From Catalinimonas alkaloidigena (GTDB taxonomy: Bacteria > Bacteroidota > Bacteroidia > Cytophagales > Cyclobacteriaceae): 64,000 nt of DNA. Positions 27,369 through 37,443 of this stretch are shown here, piece after piece (position 1 is the first letter of the stretch; each line of letters begins with the position of its first letter). The stretch lies in NCBI RefSeq assembly GCF_029504655.1, contig NZ_JAQFIL010000001.1:2113001-2177000 (forward strand), given 5' to 3'. A program made the position numbers and the translations under genes. The notes below the pieces were generated by a model. That model searched no databases. It saw nothing but the letters and a program-made list of their open reading frames with translations, and was not told the DNA's origin.

Positions 27369-30300
27369 ATGAAACACTTTCACCGATGTATCATGTGCAT
27401 CCTTTTTTTGAGTATGCTCTCCTTTGATCTTCATGCGCAGCAACTGGCATCGGCAGCGAAGCTTAACAAGGGGGATGAGCCTCAGCAAAAAGACAAGAAA
27501 GCGCTCTCAGGAGTTATCTTATCTCTGGAGTCGCGTTATAATGTACGTTTCAACTTCAACAGTCAGATTGTCAAAGATAAGTTTGTGGATACTGAATTGA
27601 TGAACAGCCTTCCACATGACAGCCTGCACGTAGTATTAGATCGGCTGCTATCGCCTTTGTCCCTCGACTACGAGAAGATCAGCTCTGAGCACTATGTGAT
27701 TTTTGCTGAACAGAAAGAGGAAACCGGGCTTATGCCCTTACAAAAACAACAGCTGAAGCTACTGGCAGATGGTGGAAAAATACCCAGGCAGGCACTGGTA
27801 GCTGCCCTGGACGATAGGCCCAGTCTTAGTCATGAACGGATGATGGATAAAACCATCAGCGGAAAAATTACTGACGAAGAGAGTGGTGAAGGACTTCCCG
27901 GTGTAAATGTACTGGTAAAGGAGTCCACCGTAGGTACAGTTACAGATATTGACGGTAATTACAAGCTCACCATTGACGATGATGCTAACACCCTTATATT
28001 CTCATCCATCGGCTATACTACGCAGGAAATTGATATTCAGGGACGCTCAGTGATCAATGTGCAGCTCACTCCAGACATCAAGTCCTTGGAAGAAGTAGTA
28101 GTTATCGGTTACGGTGAGCAGAAGAAGGAAAGCGTGGTAGGTTCAATTGTACAGACCTCCGGCGAAGTATTGCAGCAGTCAGGTGGGGTAAGTACCGTTG
28201 GCCAGGCCCTGACGGGTAGAGTACCTGGCGTAATCACGGTTAGTAATACCGGGATGCCTGGAGAGGAAAATCCCGAAATCTACATCCGTGGTAAGAGTAC
28301 CTGGAACGGCAGCGGACAGCCTCTGGTACTGGTAGATGGGGTGGAGCGGAGCATGAACGATATCAACATCAATGATATTGAAAAGTTATCGGTACTTAAA
28401 GATGCTTCCGCTACCGCGGTATTTGGGGTAAAAGGTGCTAATGGTGTAATCCTGATTACCACCAAAAGAGGAAAAAAAGGAAAGCCTCAGCTTTCACTAT
28501 CAGCAAACGCTACGGTAAAAACACCCTCTAAAATTCCTCAGAAACTGGATGCCTACCGGGCTCTGGGTGTGGTCAACGATGCCATAGAGCGTGAGGTGAC
28601 AGGCATAGAAGAGTCATGGGCGGATTACACCCCCCGGGCTGTTATGGATATTTACCGCAATCCGGCGAATCAATACGAGAGAGAGCGCTATCCCGATGTA
28701 GATTGGGCTGATGTGGTGATGAAAGATTTCGCGATGGACTATAATGTCAATCTTTCCGTACGCGGAGGATCTGACTTTGCCAAGTATTTTGGTGCCATCG
28801 CCTATCAGCGGGTAGGTGATATATTTGATGGCTCCGGCTACGACAACGGAAGGAGCTATCAGCCAAATTTCAGCTACGACCGTTTCAACTACCGCAGCAA
28901 CATAGATTTTGACATTACCAGTACCACCCGAGTGTCTGTAAATCTCTCTGGTCATTATGGCATACAGCGCACAATAGGTAACGGAGATATGCGACTGGTG
29001 TATTCCAGCCTTTACGGTATGGCACCCAGCCTGTTCTATCCTATTCACGAAGACGGAACTTACGGTAAAGACCCGGCAAACATCTGGGATACTACCAATC
29101 CTCTTATGATCATGACCAGTAAAGGTTCGGTACAGGAGCATAGGATACAGGTGAATACGGATTTTATTCTGGAACAAAGGTTAGACATGCTGCTTCCCGG
29201 CCTTATGTTCAGAGGGCGTCTGGCTTATGACAATAACTTTAGTGGCCAGGGTGGAGTAAGGGAAAACAATCCCGCAGGCATGGATAATGTGATCTATAAG
29301 CGTTACCTGGATAATGGTGAAGAATTATTCATCACACCTCCCGGCGATAACCAGTTTGACTATGTGATTCAGCCCTGGTACTATGATCCGCTAGAAATCT
29401 GGGCACCCAGCCGCAGGTTATTTTATCAGCTTTCACTCAACTATGACCAGACCTTCGCTGAAAAGCATAATACGACAGTACTGCTGCTCATGAACCGTGA
29501 AGAATATGCTGAGGGGTCCATGTTTCCCCGCTACCGTGAAGACTGGGTAGCCCGGGCTACTTACAATTATGACGAAAGGTACTTTCTGGATGTAAATGGA
29601 GCCTATAATGGTACCGAAAGGTTTGGACCAGGCTACCGCTTTGAGCTCTTCCCTTCCGTAGCCCTGGGCTGGATGGTTTCCAATGAAGCTTTTATGCAGT
29701 CGGCCGGATGGCTGGATATGTTCAAAATCCGTGGCTCTTATGGCGAGGTGGGGGACGATAATGTCTCTGGTCGCTGGGGGTATATTTCCCAGTGGGCTTC
29801 CGGAGGTGCGGCTTATATGAATAATTCCAACCCCTGGGGGCAGCGTTCACCCTATACATTCTATCAGGAAGATGTGATTGGCAATCCCGACCTCCACTGG
29901 GAGACCGCTACCAAAGCCAACCTGGGTTTTGACCTTACCCTCATGAACAATCTGTTTACAGCAAATTTTGACGTCTTCAAAGAAGAGCGTAACGACATTA
30001 TCGTGGTTGGAGATGACAGAAGCGTACCTTCTTTCCTGGGTTTTAAAGCACCTGACCTGAACGTGGGACGCACCCGGGTACAGGGCTTTGAGCTGGCGCT
30101 GGGATTTAACCACTATGTCAATCCGGAGCTGAAGCTTTGGTCCAATGTAGCCTTTACACAGGCAAGGAGCAAAATACTTTACAGGGAAGAACCTGAGCTC
30201 AAAGACGACCACCTCAAAACAGAAGGCTTTCCCATTGGCCTCTATAAAAGACCTATCAATGGAGAACTGATGAGCAGTTGGGATGATGTGTATATGTCGG

Positions 30301-30869
30301 TGCCCCTGGCAAACGATATGCAGTATCGACGTCCGGGCTACTATGACATGCTAGACTTTAATGCCGATGGCCGTCATGATGGTAATACAGACAGTGCGCC
30401 TTATGGCTATCCCCAGCAGCCCATTAATACCTGGAACTGGACCCTGGGGGCCAACTACCATAATCTATCGGTGATGGTACAATTCTACGGTTCCTATAAT
30501 GCTACCAAGCAGCATACTGTATGGGATTTTCACAAATTTACCCCCCTCTATTTTGAGCATAATACGGATTACTGGACGGTAGACAATCCTAATGCCGAAA
30601 CGGTTTTGCCCAGTTGGAAAGGGGGAGCGGCTACCGATGGCTACCGTAATTTTTTTGACGCTTCCTATGTCCGGCTGAAAAACGCTGAGGTCGCTTACAC
30701 CTTCACCGGTGGTTCAGCTAATTACAAAGTATTTGTAAATGGTAACAACCTGTTTTTGTGGTCACACCTTCCGGATGACAGGGAGAGCAACAGAAGTGGA
30801 GATAGCTATGTAAGGGGTGAATACCCCACCTTCAGGCGTTTTAATGTCGGCGTTAATGTAAACTTTTAA
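27369..30869 (+). CDS. SusC-like TonB-dependent receptor with STN domain
   Basis: Outer-membrane TonB-dependent transporter, 1166 residues. After the signal peptide there is an STN/secretin-like signalling domain (about 45-115, LESRYNVRFNFNSQIV), then a carboxypeptidase-like regulatory domain (about 162-240, ISGKITDEESGEGLPGVNVLV). The TonB-box region is EEVVVIGYGEQKKESVVGS. The plug has the SusC signature LVLVDGVERS and LSVLKDASATAVFGVKGANGV, followed by a 22-strand-type barrel ending FNVGVNVNF. The STN domain fits control through the FecR and sigma genes just upstream. The leader AACTTAAAAACTACT precedes the ATG. Substrate unknown; SusD follows after 12 bases. Confidence 0.95.
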   Translation: MKHFHRCIMCILFLSMLSFDLHAQQLASAAKLNKGDEPQQKDKKALSGVILSLESRYNVRFNFNSQIVKDKFVDTELMNSLPHDSLHVVLDRLLSPLSLDYEKISSEHYVIFAEQKEETGLMPLQKQQLKLLADGGKIPRQALVAALDDRPSLSHERMMDKTISGKITDEESGEGLPGVNVLVKESTVGTVTDIDGNYKLTIDDDANTLIFSSIGYTTQEIDIQGRSVINVQLTPDIKSLEEVVVIGYGEQKKESVVGSIVQTSGEVLQQSGGVSTVGQALTGRVPGVITVSNTGMPGEENPEIYIRGKSTWNGSGQPLVLVDGVERSMNDININDIEKLSVLKDASATAVFGVKGANGVILITTKRGKKGKPQLSLSANATVKTPSKIPQKLDAYRALGVVNDAIEREVTGIEESWADYTPRAVMDIYRNPANQYERERYPDVDWADVVMKDFAMDYNVNLSVRGGSDFAKYFGAIAYQRVGDIFDGSGYDNGRSYQPNFSYDRFNYRSNIDFDITSTTRVSVNLSGHYGIQRTIGNGDMRLVYSSLYGMAPSLFYPIHEDGTYGKDPANIWDTTNPLMIMTSKGSVQEHRIQVNTDFILEQRLDMLLPGLMFRGRLAYDNNFSGQGGVRENNPAGMDNVIYKRYLDNGEELFITPPGDNQFDYVIQPWYYDPLEIWAPSRRLFYQLSLNYDQTFAEKHNTTVLLLMNREEYAEGSMFPRYREDWVARATYNYDERYFLDVNGAYNGTERFGPGYRFELFPSVALGWMVSNEAFMQSAGWLDMFKIRGSYGEVGDDNVSGRWGYISQWASGGAAYMNNSNPWGQRSPYTFYQEDVIGNPDLHWETATKANLGFDLTLMNNLFTANFDVFKEERNDIIVVGDDRSVPSFLGFKAPDLNVGRTRVQGFELALGFNHYVNPELKLWSNVAFTQARSKILYREEPELKDDHLKTEGFPIGLYKRPINGELMSSWDDVYMSVPLANDMQYRRPGYYDMLDFNADGRHDGNTDSAPYGYPQQPINTWNWTLGANYHNLSVMVQFYGSYNATKQHTVWDFHKFTPLYFEHNTDYWTVDNPNAETVLPSWKGGAATDGYRNFFDASYVRLKNAEVAYTFTGGSANYKVFVNGNNLFLWSHLPDDRESNRSGDSYVRGEYPTFRRFNVGVNVNF

Positions 30870-30881
30870 ATAAGAGCGGTT

Positions 30882-32696
30882 ATGAAAAACTATATAAAAT
30901 TATTGAGCATGATGTGCCTCTTGTTTATGGTATCCTCATGCGAAGAATATTTGGACAAAACCATAGAGACTAATCTTGACCAGGGAGAGGTGTTTAAGAA
31001 TTTTAACAATGCCCAGGGCTTTGTGGAAGAGATGTACGCGATGGTGGTCAACTACGGTACGGGCACTCACTGGCAGGCCTATATGTGCTATGGCGACGAT
31101 GCAATCGGGACCCAAAACTGGCAGTTTGACTACCGCATTGACCAGGGCATGTACTGGAACTGGATCAGAACCGGAGGCAATGGAATCGGCACTTTTTTCT
31201 ATAATGATAATGCCAATACCAATGATAATTACCCTTTTAACCGTGCTGGTATCTGGCAGAGTAGCTGGGCGGGTATACGCAAAGCCAATATCGCGATTCA
31301 GAATGTTGAGCTGATGGTAGACGCTACCCAGGAAGAGAAAGATGTGATTCTGGGACAGGCCTACTTTTTTCGGGGCTTTTTCCATCATGAAATCATGAAG
31401 TTCTGGGGTCGTATCCCTTACATTGACGAGCCCCTGGGTTCTGAAAAATGGCAGCTACCCCGTCCTGAAACTTTCCAGGAGACTGCCCTGGCTATTGATA
31501 AGGATTTTGAAATGGCCGCTCAACTTTTGCCGGAAGACTGGGATGAACATCCTGCCGGACAGAAAACCAAAGGTGCTAACCAGTTTCGGGCAACCAAAGC
31601 GGCTGCCTGGGCTTTTAAGGGGAAAAATCTGCTCTTTGCTGCCAGCCCTTTGATGATAGAGTCCACCGATCCTTACGAATACGATCAGGAGCTGAGCCGG
31701 ATGGCAGTAGATGCATTTGCCGAGGTTCTGAGATTAGAAGATGCAGGATACCTTGCACTAGCTGATTGGGAAAACTATCAGGATGTGTTTTATTCTTATA
31801 GTGGTACTACCGGCTATGTTTATCCCGGCAGCACTGAATTTATTTTCAGCCAGTCGGGAGATGTGGGTTGGTTTCCCAGATTTCTTTCCCAGGCTTTTCA
31901 GATCGGAAGCCATTGCGAGCAGCGGGATACACAATTTCCTACACACAACTATATCCACCATAATTTCGGTATGGCCGATGGCTTATCTACCGAAGATAGT
32001 CCCAATTATGATCCTGCAAACCCCTGGGAAGGACGTGACCCCCGCCTTTACAAATGGGTAGTGTTAGACGGAGACCAGATGGTAGAAAACCTGGGCGCTG
32101 CCAGTGGCGAAAATGAAGTGCATCGCTATGCTAAGTTTTATGAAGGCGGAGCACATCGCTATCCTGCGGTAGACCTGGGTACTCGTACCGGCTATCTAAG
32201 CAAAAAGTGGTACGCCAGGTCTTTCAACTGGTTTGACAATCAGATTGGTAACTACCTTCCATTCAGGCTGCATATGCGGCTTACCGATGTCTACCTTATG
32301 TATGCCGAGGCAGCCCATGCAGCTTATGGAGCCACGCAAGCTCCATCATCATACCCTCTGACTGCCGAGCAGGCAATCAATACACTAAGAAATAGGGCAG
32401 GGGTAGCGCCGGTACAATTTACCAGCGATGCTCAGAAGTTTATGGATGAAGTTCGTCGTGAGCGTGCCGTAGAGCTGAGCTGGGAAGGCCATCGCTGGAT
32501 GGATCTGAGGCGCTGGCGCCTGGGTGAGCAGGAAAAATACAAGAAAAAGACAGGGCTACGCTTTGATGAAGGACATACTTACTTTATTGAAGAAGTGCTA
32601 CGTACCAAAGTATTTGACGAAAAGCACTACTGGCTGCCTTTTCCTCAGAACGATACCGAATTGTATCCGGGCTTTGAACAAAATCCGGGATGGTAA
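30882..32696 (+). CDS. SusD/RagB-family nutrient-binding lipoprotein
   Basis: Outer-membrane surface lipoprotein partnering the SusC at 27369, 604 residues. The lipobox VSSC gives Cys 20. The SusD N-terminal TPR-like helical region includes ILGQAYFFRGFFHHEIMKFWG. C-terminal RagB features include YLMYAEAAHAAYG, INTLRNRAGV, VRRERAVELSWEGHRWMDLRRW and the typical end NPGW before the stop. The last codons and the stop are part of a tandem repeat array (32685-32756). Confidence 0.95.
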   Translation: MKNYIKLLSMMCLLFMVSSCEEYLDKTIETNLDQGEVFKNFNNAQGFVEEMYAMVVNYGTGTHWQAYMCYGDDAIGTQNWQFDYRIDQGMYWNWIRTGGNGIGTFFYNDNANTNDNYPFNRAGIWQSSWAGIRKANIAIQNVELMVDATQEEKDVILGQAYFFRGFFHHEIMKFWGRIPYIDEPLGSEKWQLPRPETFQETALAIDKDFEMAAQLLPEDWDEHPAGQKTKGANQFRATKAAAWAFKGKNLLFAASPLMIESTDPYEYDQELSRMAVDAFAEVLRLEDAGYLALADWENYQDVFYSYSGTTGYVYPGSTEFIFSQSGDVGWFPRFLSQAFQIGSHCEQRDTQFPTHNYIHHNFGMADGLSTEDSPNYDPANPWEGRDPRLYKWVVLDGDQMVENLGAASGENEVHRYAKFYEGGAHRYPAVDLGTRTGYLSKKWYARSFNWFDNQIGNYLPFRLHMRLTDVYLMYAEAAHAAYGATQAPSSYPLTAEQAINTLRNRAGVAPVQFTSDAQKFMDEVRRERAVELSWEGHRWMDLRRWRLGEQEKYKKKTGLRFDEGHTYFIEEVLRTKVFDEKHYWLPFPQNDTELYPGFEQNPGW

Positions 32697-32756
32697 TGCC
32701 CGGGATAGTAATGCCCGGTATGGAATGTCCCGTATGGAATACCCCGGATGGAATAC
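32685..32756. repeat. Five-unit 14-15 bp imperfect tandem repeat across the SusD stop
   Basis: Five head-to-tail units begin at 32685, 32699, 32714, 32729 and 32743. Representative units are CCCGGTATGGAATGT, CCCGTATGGAATAC and CCCGGATGGAATAC. The first unit encodes the terminal Pro-Gly-Trp and stop of the SusD gene, which suggests the array grew from that coding end. Two further units of the same pattern lie at 26003-26031. Confidence 0.8.
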
Positions 32757-32802
32757 CAAAATACAACCTAATTTATATTCAATCACTTAGTGCAAAACGA
32801 CC

Positions 32803-35676
32803 ATGATATATTCAAAAGTTTTTACCAAAACATTGTTGAGCGGATGCTTATGTATGTTTTGCCTTGCATACCAGGCATACGGACAGGCAAGCGATAATGA
32901 AGGTAAAGTGGAGAAAGTGATAGTGGAAAACAATAGCACCTCAGTCATCGCAAACGATACAATAGACCTGGGATTTACCAAGAAGGGTAGAAAGGAAATC
33001 GTAGGCGCGGTTTCTGCCATACGCCCTGAATCTTACTTGAACTATGACAATACCCAGTGGGTGAGAAATGCCCTGCTGGGACGTATCACCGGCCTGTACG
33101 GAAGTGATAATATTCGCGGCCTGGGCGACGCCATGATCGTAGTTGACGGCATACCCGGCCGATCTATTGACTTGCTTAACTCCGAAGAAATTGAGCAAAT
33201 TACCGTGCTCAAAGATGCTAATGCAGTAGCCCAGTACGGTGCTATGGGCAGAAACGGCGTCATCGTAGTAACCACCAAACGGGGAAGCTCTCAATTTCGC
33301 AGGGCTAATGTAATCGTCAACTACGGGGTGCAAGCACCTGTTTCTTTGCCCAGCTACCTGGGGTCTGCTGACTACATGGGGCTTTTTAATGAAGCCCGGC
33401 TCAACGATGGACTGGATTCAGTGTTTTCACAGCAGCAGATTGATAATTTCCGCAGCGGGGAGAATCCTTATCAGTACCCTGATGTAGATTTTTATTCTGA
33501 CCAGTATCTGAGGCCTCGTACCCAGTATGCCAATGTGCTGGCCGAGTTTTCCGGGGGTAGTGAGAATACCCAATATTACATTAACCTGGGTTACAACAAT
33601 TCAGGTTCGCTGGTCAGACTCAACCCTGATGCCAATGCAGGATCTCATCGCTTTAACGTGAGGGGGAATATTGATTTCAAAGTCAATGATTTTATTTCCA
33701 GTAGCCTGGATGTGGTTTCAGTTGTCAGTAGCACCAAAACCGCTAAGGCTAATCTCCTGCAAGAAGGAATGACCCGTAAGCCGCATATTTTCTCACCCTT
33801 GTTGCCGGTTTCTTTAATTGATACAACCCTCAATGAGGAGCTGAGCGGGCAAGTGGAGGCTGCCAATATTTACAGTGGAAGCTTGCTGGGTGGTTCTCAG
33901 GCTTATCAGGACAACACCCCGGTAGCTGATGTGCTGGCAGGAGGTTATAATGAATATATCTCGCGCATTACCCAGGTCAATAATGCCATAGACTTTGATT
34001 TGAGCCAGCTAGCGCAGGGGTTATCGGCCAAGACCTATATCAGCTTTGACTTTTATAATACCTATGCTTTGTCGGTCAACAATACCTACTCTATCTACGA
34101 ACCTACCTGGAGTAATGAAACCGGGTCTCCTCAGAGCATTGTGGCCCTCAACCGCCTGGGAGATCAGGACAGGAAAGACCTCACCGAGAATGCGAGTACC
34201 CAGAATTTTATTACCCGCTATGGTTTCTACGGCATGCTTACATACGATAAGCAGATTGGAGAAAAGCACAGCTTAAATACTTCTCTGATCGGCTTTGCCA
34301 ACAATATGTACATCAGAAACCAGGCACAGCCACAAAAAAACACGCATGTGGCATTTCAGGCAGCTTACAGCTATGACAATAAACTGCTGCTTGATTTTAG
34401 CGCTGCCTACGTCAACTCAGTTAAACTTCCGGAAGGTAATCGGGGCAAGTTTTCTCCAACCCTCGGGCTGGCTTATGTAGTGTCTGAGGAGAACTTTCTG
34501 GAAAACTCAGCATGGCTCAACTATCTGAAGCTAAAAGCTTCTGCAGGAACGATCAACACCGACTACGGGATTGAAGATTATTTTTTGTACCGCGAAATTT
34601 ATGAACAGAACGGGGGGGGATACAGCTGGGCTGATGGCTTTAACAATGAGTCTACCCGAATACTACAGGGCCGCAACGATAATTTTGGTTTTGAGCAGCG
34701 CAAAGATCTTAATTTAGGTTTTGAGACTATACTCTTTAACAGTCTTTGGATGGAAATGAATGCCTTCCAATCAGACATAGACAAGCAGGTGACCCGACTA
34801 AACAATCAGTATCCATCATACTATGTAGATTTTATGCCGTACAGCAATTATAACCTTGACCGCTATCAGGGTATGGAACTGGGACTCAACTACGCTGACT
34901 ATCTTGGTCAGGTGAGGGTAGACATAGGTGCCAGGGGCATGTATGCCAATTCTGAAAGGATTAGGGTAGATGAGAAATATGATGACGTTTACCAGAACAG
35001 GGAAGGGCAGTCTATTGATGCTTACTGGGGCCTGGAAGACCAGGGCTTTTATGGTGCAGAGGATTTTAATGAAGAGGGCATGCTAAGAGATGGCCTGCCT
35101 ATGCCGGCCTATGGCGATGTACAAGCGGGGGACATACGTTATATTGATCAGAACAAGGATGGTGTCGTCAACGACCAGGATCAGGTCAATATCGGAAGAT
35201 GGAGAGCGCCCTGGACCTACAGTACCAATATGCGTCTTGAGTACAAAGGCTTCAGCCTCTTTGTATTGGGGATAGGAGAAACCGGCCATCAGAATATACT
35301 TGAAGGTGATTATTTCTGGGTAGATGGCGACGATAAATATTCAGATGTAGTGCTGAATCGTTGGACGCCTGAGACTGCCCGGACCGCTACTTTTCCCCGC
35401 CTTTCTTCACAGCAAAACAATAACAACTTCAGGAACTCTACCTTCTGGATGTATGATAATTCCTACTTCAGAATTCAGAGGGCACAGCTTACCTATAAGC
35501 TGCCGCGGGCTTGGGTGAACAATATCAACATGGAACATATCAGTGTGTATGTAGCTGGTTCTAATCTGGTAGAGTTTGCCAGACATAAGGAGAAAAGGCA
35601 ACTGGCTGGCCTTAGCTCCGGGTTTTTTAGTACAATGTACCGTAGCTTTTCCGTAGGTCTGAGAGCTAAGTTTTAA
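32803..35676 (+). CDS. Short SusC-like TonB-dependent receptor without STN or carboxypeptidase-like domain
   Basis: Outer-membrane transporter, 957 residues, about 200 shorter than the SusC upstream. A signal peptide (LLSGCLCMFCLAYQAYGQ) is followed by only about 50 residues before a plug-like region (VGAVSAIRPESYLNYDNTQ). The SusC plug signature is present: MIVVDGIPGRSIDLLNSEEIEQITVLKDANAVAQYGAMGRNGV is the corresponding segment. The barrel ends in the expected FSVGLRAKF. There is no carboxypeptidase-like domain and no STN domain, so it cannot signal through FecR in the usual way. SusD follows after 17 bases. It may import a second form of the same substrate. Confidence 0.92.
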   Translation: MIYSKVFTKTLLSGCLCMFCLAYQAYGQASDNEGKVEKVIVENNSTSVIANDTIDLGFTKKGRKEIVGAVSAIRPESYLNYDNTQWVRNALLGRITGLYGSDNIRGLGDAMIVVDGIPGRSIDLLNSEEIEQITVLKDANAVAQYGAMGRNGVIVVTTKRGSSQFRRANVIVNYGVQAPVSLPSYLGSADYMGLFNEARLNDGLDSVFSQQQIDNFRSGENPYQYPDVDFYSDQYLRPRTQYANVLAEFSGGSENTQYYINLGYNNSGSLVRLNPDANAGSHRFNVRGNIDFKVNDFISSSLDVVSVVSSTKTAKANLLQEGMTRKPHIFSPLLPVSLIDTTLNEELSGQVEAANIYSGSLLGGSQAYQDNTPVADVLAGGYNEYISRITQVNNAIDFDLSQLAQGLSAKTYISFDFYNTYALSVNNTYSIYEPTWSNETGSPQSIVALNRLGDQDRKDLTENASTQNFITRYGFYGMLTYDKQIGEKHSLNTSLIGFANNMYIRNQAQPQKNTHVAFQAAYSYDNKLLLDFSAAYVNSVKLPEGNRGKFSPTLGLAYVVSEENFLENSAWLNYLKLKASAGTINTDYGIEDYFLYREIYEQNGGGYSWADGFNNESTRILQGRNDNFGFEQRKDLNLGFETILFNSLWMEMNAFQSDIDKQVTRLNNQYPSYYVDFMPYSNYNLDRYQGMELGLNYADYLGQVRVDIGARGMYANSERIRVDEKYDDVYQNREGQSIDAYWGLEDQGFYGAEDFNEEGMLRDGLPMPAYGDVQAGDIRYIDQNKDGVVNDQDQVNIGRWRAPWTYSTNMRLEYKGFSLFVLGIGETGHQNILEGDYFWVDGDDKYSDVVLNRWTPETARTATFPRLSSQQNNNNFRNSTFWMYDNSYFRIQRAQLTYKLPRAWVNNINMEHISVYVAGSNLVEFARHKEKRQLAGLSSGFFSTMYRSFSVGLRAKF

Positions 35677-35693
35677 TCATAAATACAGCAGCA

Positions 35694-37403
35694 ATGAAAC
35701 TATTTAAATACATATTTATCATAAGCCTGGCGGGAAGTATAGCTTGCGAAGAGCTCATTGAGCCGGTAGATGAAAATGCCCTGGGTGAAGATCGTCTCAA
35801 TTATGACCCCGCATTCGCAGAGGGGGTATTGATGAATGCCTATAACGATCTTATTAACCAGTATACGTTTACCGGAGTAGGCACTGATGACGCTGTAACT
35901 AATGATCTGAGCAGCGGTTTTCGCCGCATCGCGGTAGGGGAGTGGACAGCACAGTACAGCCCACCCAGCCGCTGGGGTAAGTATGAGTCCATATTTTACA
36001 TCAACAAATTTATCCCTACCATTGAAAATGTGCAGTGGAAGCGTGACCCCGAGATCAACGAACTCTTTAAGCAGCGCCTCCTGGGTGAGGCGCTGGCGCT
36101 GAGAGGCTTACATCATTTATACATCCTTCGGGCGCATGCCGGAAAAGGGCGTTCAGGTGAGTTGCTGGGCATTCCTTACTTTACCGAATTTGTAGCATCA
36201 GACGGAGATTTTAATGTGCCCCGTCTTGGTTTTGAGGAGACGGTCAACGCGATTAACGCGGATTTCAATGGCGCTCTGGAGTTGCTGCCCATGGACTATA
36301 CCGATGATATCGCTGGTCCACCGCCTCCATATGAAGCTTATGATCCTGATGCCTATAAATTTGTATTTGGTTCTAATAACAACCTCCGCATCAGCGGAAG
36401 GCACATCAAAGCCTATCAGGCAAAGCTTGCTCTGCTGGCTGCCAGCCCCGCTTTCCTCAACGGTGGTGGCGATTATTACCAGCAGGCTGCAAGCCAGGCC
36501 GCTGAACTTATCAATGACATCGGTGGTATCGCCGGACTGGACCCCGAGGGGCTGGAGTTTTATGATGATGATGGAGACAAGAATCTTAGCGAACTTCTCT
36601 GGAGAAGCTCGGTATACAGATCCTCCTGGTTGGAAGAAAATCAACTTCCCCCCTCGCTAAATGGTGATGGCAGGGTAAACCCTTCTCAAAGCCTGGTAGA
36701 TGCCTTTCCTATGGAAAATGGCTACCCCATCACTGATCCCGCTTCAGGCTACAATGCAAGTAATCCTTACGAAGGCAGGGACCCCCGTTTGGCTAAATAT
36801 ATTCTCTATAATGGAAATGAGATCGGAGGTAATACCATTTATACCGGTAGAAGAGCGGGTATAGATCGTGTTGACTCTATCGCCCAGAAATCTACCCGCT
36901 CAGGTTATTACCTCAAAAAGCTGTTGAGGCCAGACGTGGTGATCAGTTCTGACGGCTCAACCACCGACCAGGAGCGTTACAATATCTTTCTGCGCTATAC
37001 CGATATCTTCCTGGTATTTGCCGAGGCTGCCAATGAGTTGGGTGGGCCTGATTTTATGGTAGAGGGCATGAGTGCCCGGCAGGTGATTTCTGCTATTCGT
37101 CAGCGGGCGGGTATTGCTCAACCAGATGCTCATTTACAATCAGTCAATTCAACAGAGGCCATGCGTGCACTCATTCGTAATGAGCGAAGGTTGGAACTTT
37201 GTTTTGAAGGACACCGCTTCTGGGACATGCGGCGCTGGAAACTTGACCTTAATGAAGACATAAGCGGAGCTTTCTATAATGGCAACCAGTACGTTCCTAT
37301 CGCAGTGGAGCCCCGCCAGTTTGGTGAACGAGCTTTTTACGGACCAATCCCCCAGTTTGAAACTGTGAAATTTAGCAATCTGGAACAAAACGAAGGTTGG
37401 TAA
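35694..37403 (+). CDS. SusD/RagB-family lipoprotein, second pair
   Basis: Surface lipoprotein partner of the short SusC, 569 residues. The lipobox SIAC gives Cys 18. The helical segment LLGEALALRGLHHLYILRAHAGKG, the C-terminal FLVFAEAANELGG, ISAIRQRAG and RNERRLELCFEGHRFWDMRRW, and the terminal NEGW are typical of RagB/SusD. It has little close similarity to the SusD at 30882 beyond family motifs, so the two pairs are unlikely to be a recent duplication. Confidence 0.94.
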   Translation: MKLFKYIFIISLAGSIACEELIEPVDENALGEDRLNYDPAFAEGVLMNAYNDLINQYTFTGVGTDDAVTNDLSSGFRRIAVGEWTAQYSPPSRWGKYESIFYINKFIPTIENVQWKRDPEINELFKQRLLGEALALRGLHHLYILRAHAGKGRSGELLGIPYFTEFVASDGDFNVPRLGFEETVNAINADFNGALELLPMDYTDDIAGPPPPYEAYDPDAYKFVFGSNNNLRISGRHIKAYQAKLALLAASPAFLNGGGDYYQQAASQAAELINDIGGIAGLDPEGLEFYDDDGDKNLSELLWRSSVYRSSWLEENQLPPSLNGDGRVNPSQSLVDAFPMENGYPITDPASGYNASNPYEGRDPRLAKYILYNGNEIGGNTIYTGRRAGIDRVDSIAQKSTRSGYYLKKLLRPDVVISSDGSTTDQERYNIFLRYTDIFLVFAEAANELGGPDFMVEGMSARQVISAIRQRAGIAQPDAHLQSVNSTEAMRALIRNERRLELCFEGHRFWDMRRWKLDLNEDISGAFYNGNQYVPIAVEPRQFGERAFYGPIPQFETVKFSNLEQNEGW

Positions 37404-37443
37404 TGCACTGCAAATGAAATCATATAACTTAAAACTACTTACC

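Noticed and set aside
32685..32756. CRISPR array
   Set aside because: Units are 14-15 bases, directly adjacent, with no spacers and no cas genes.
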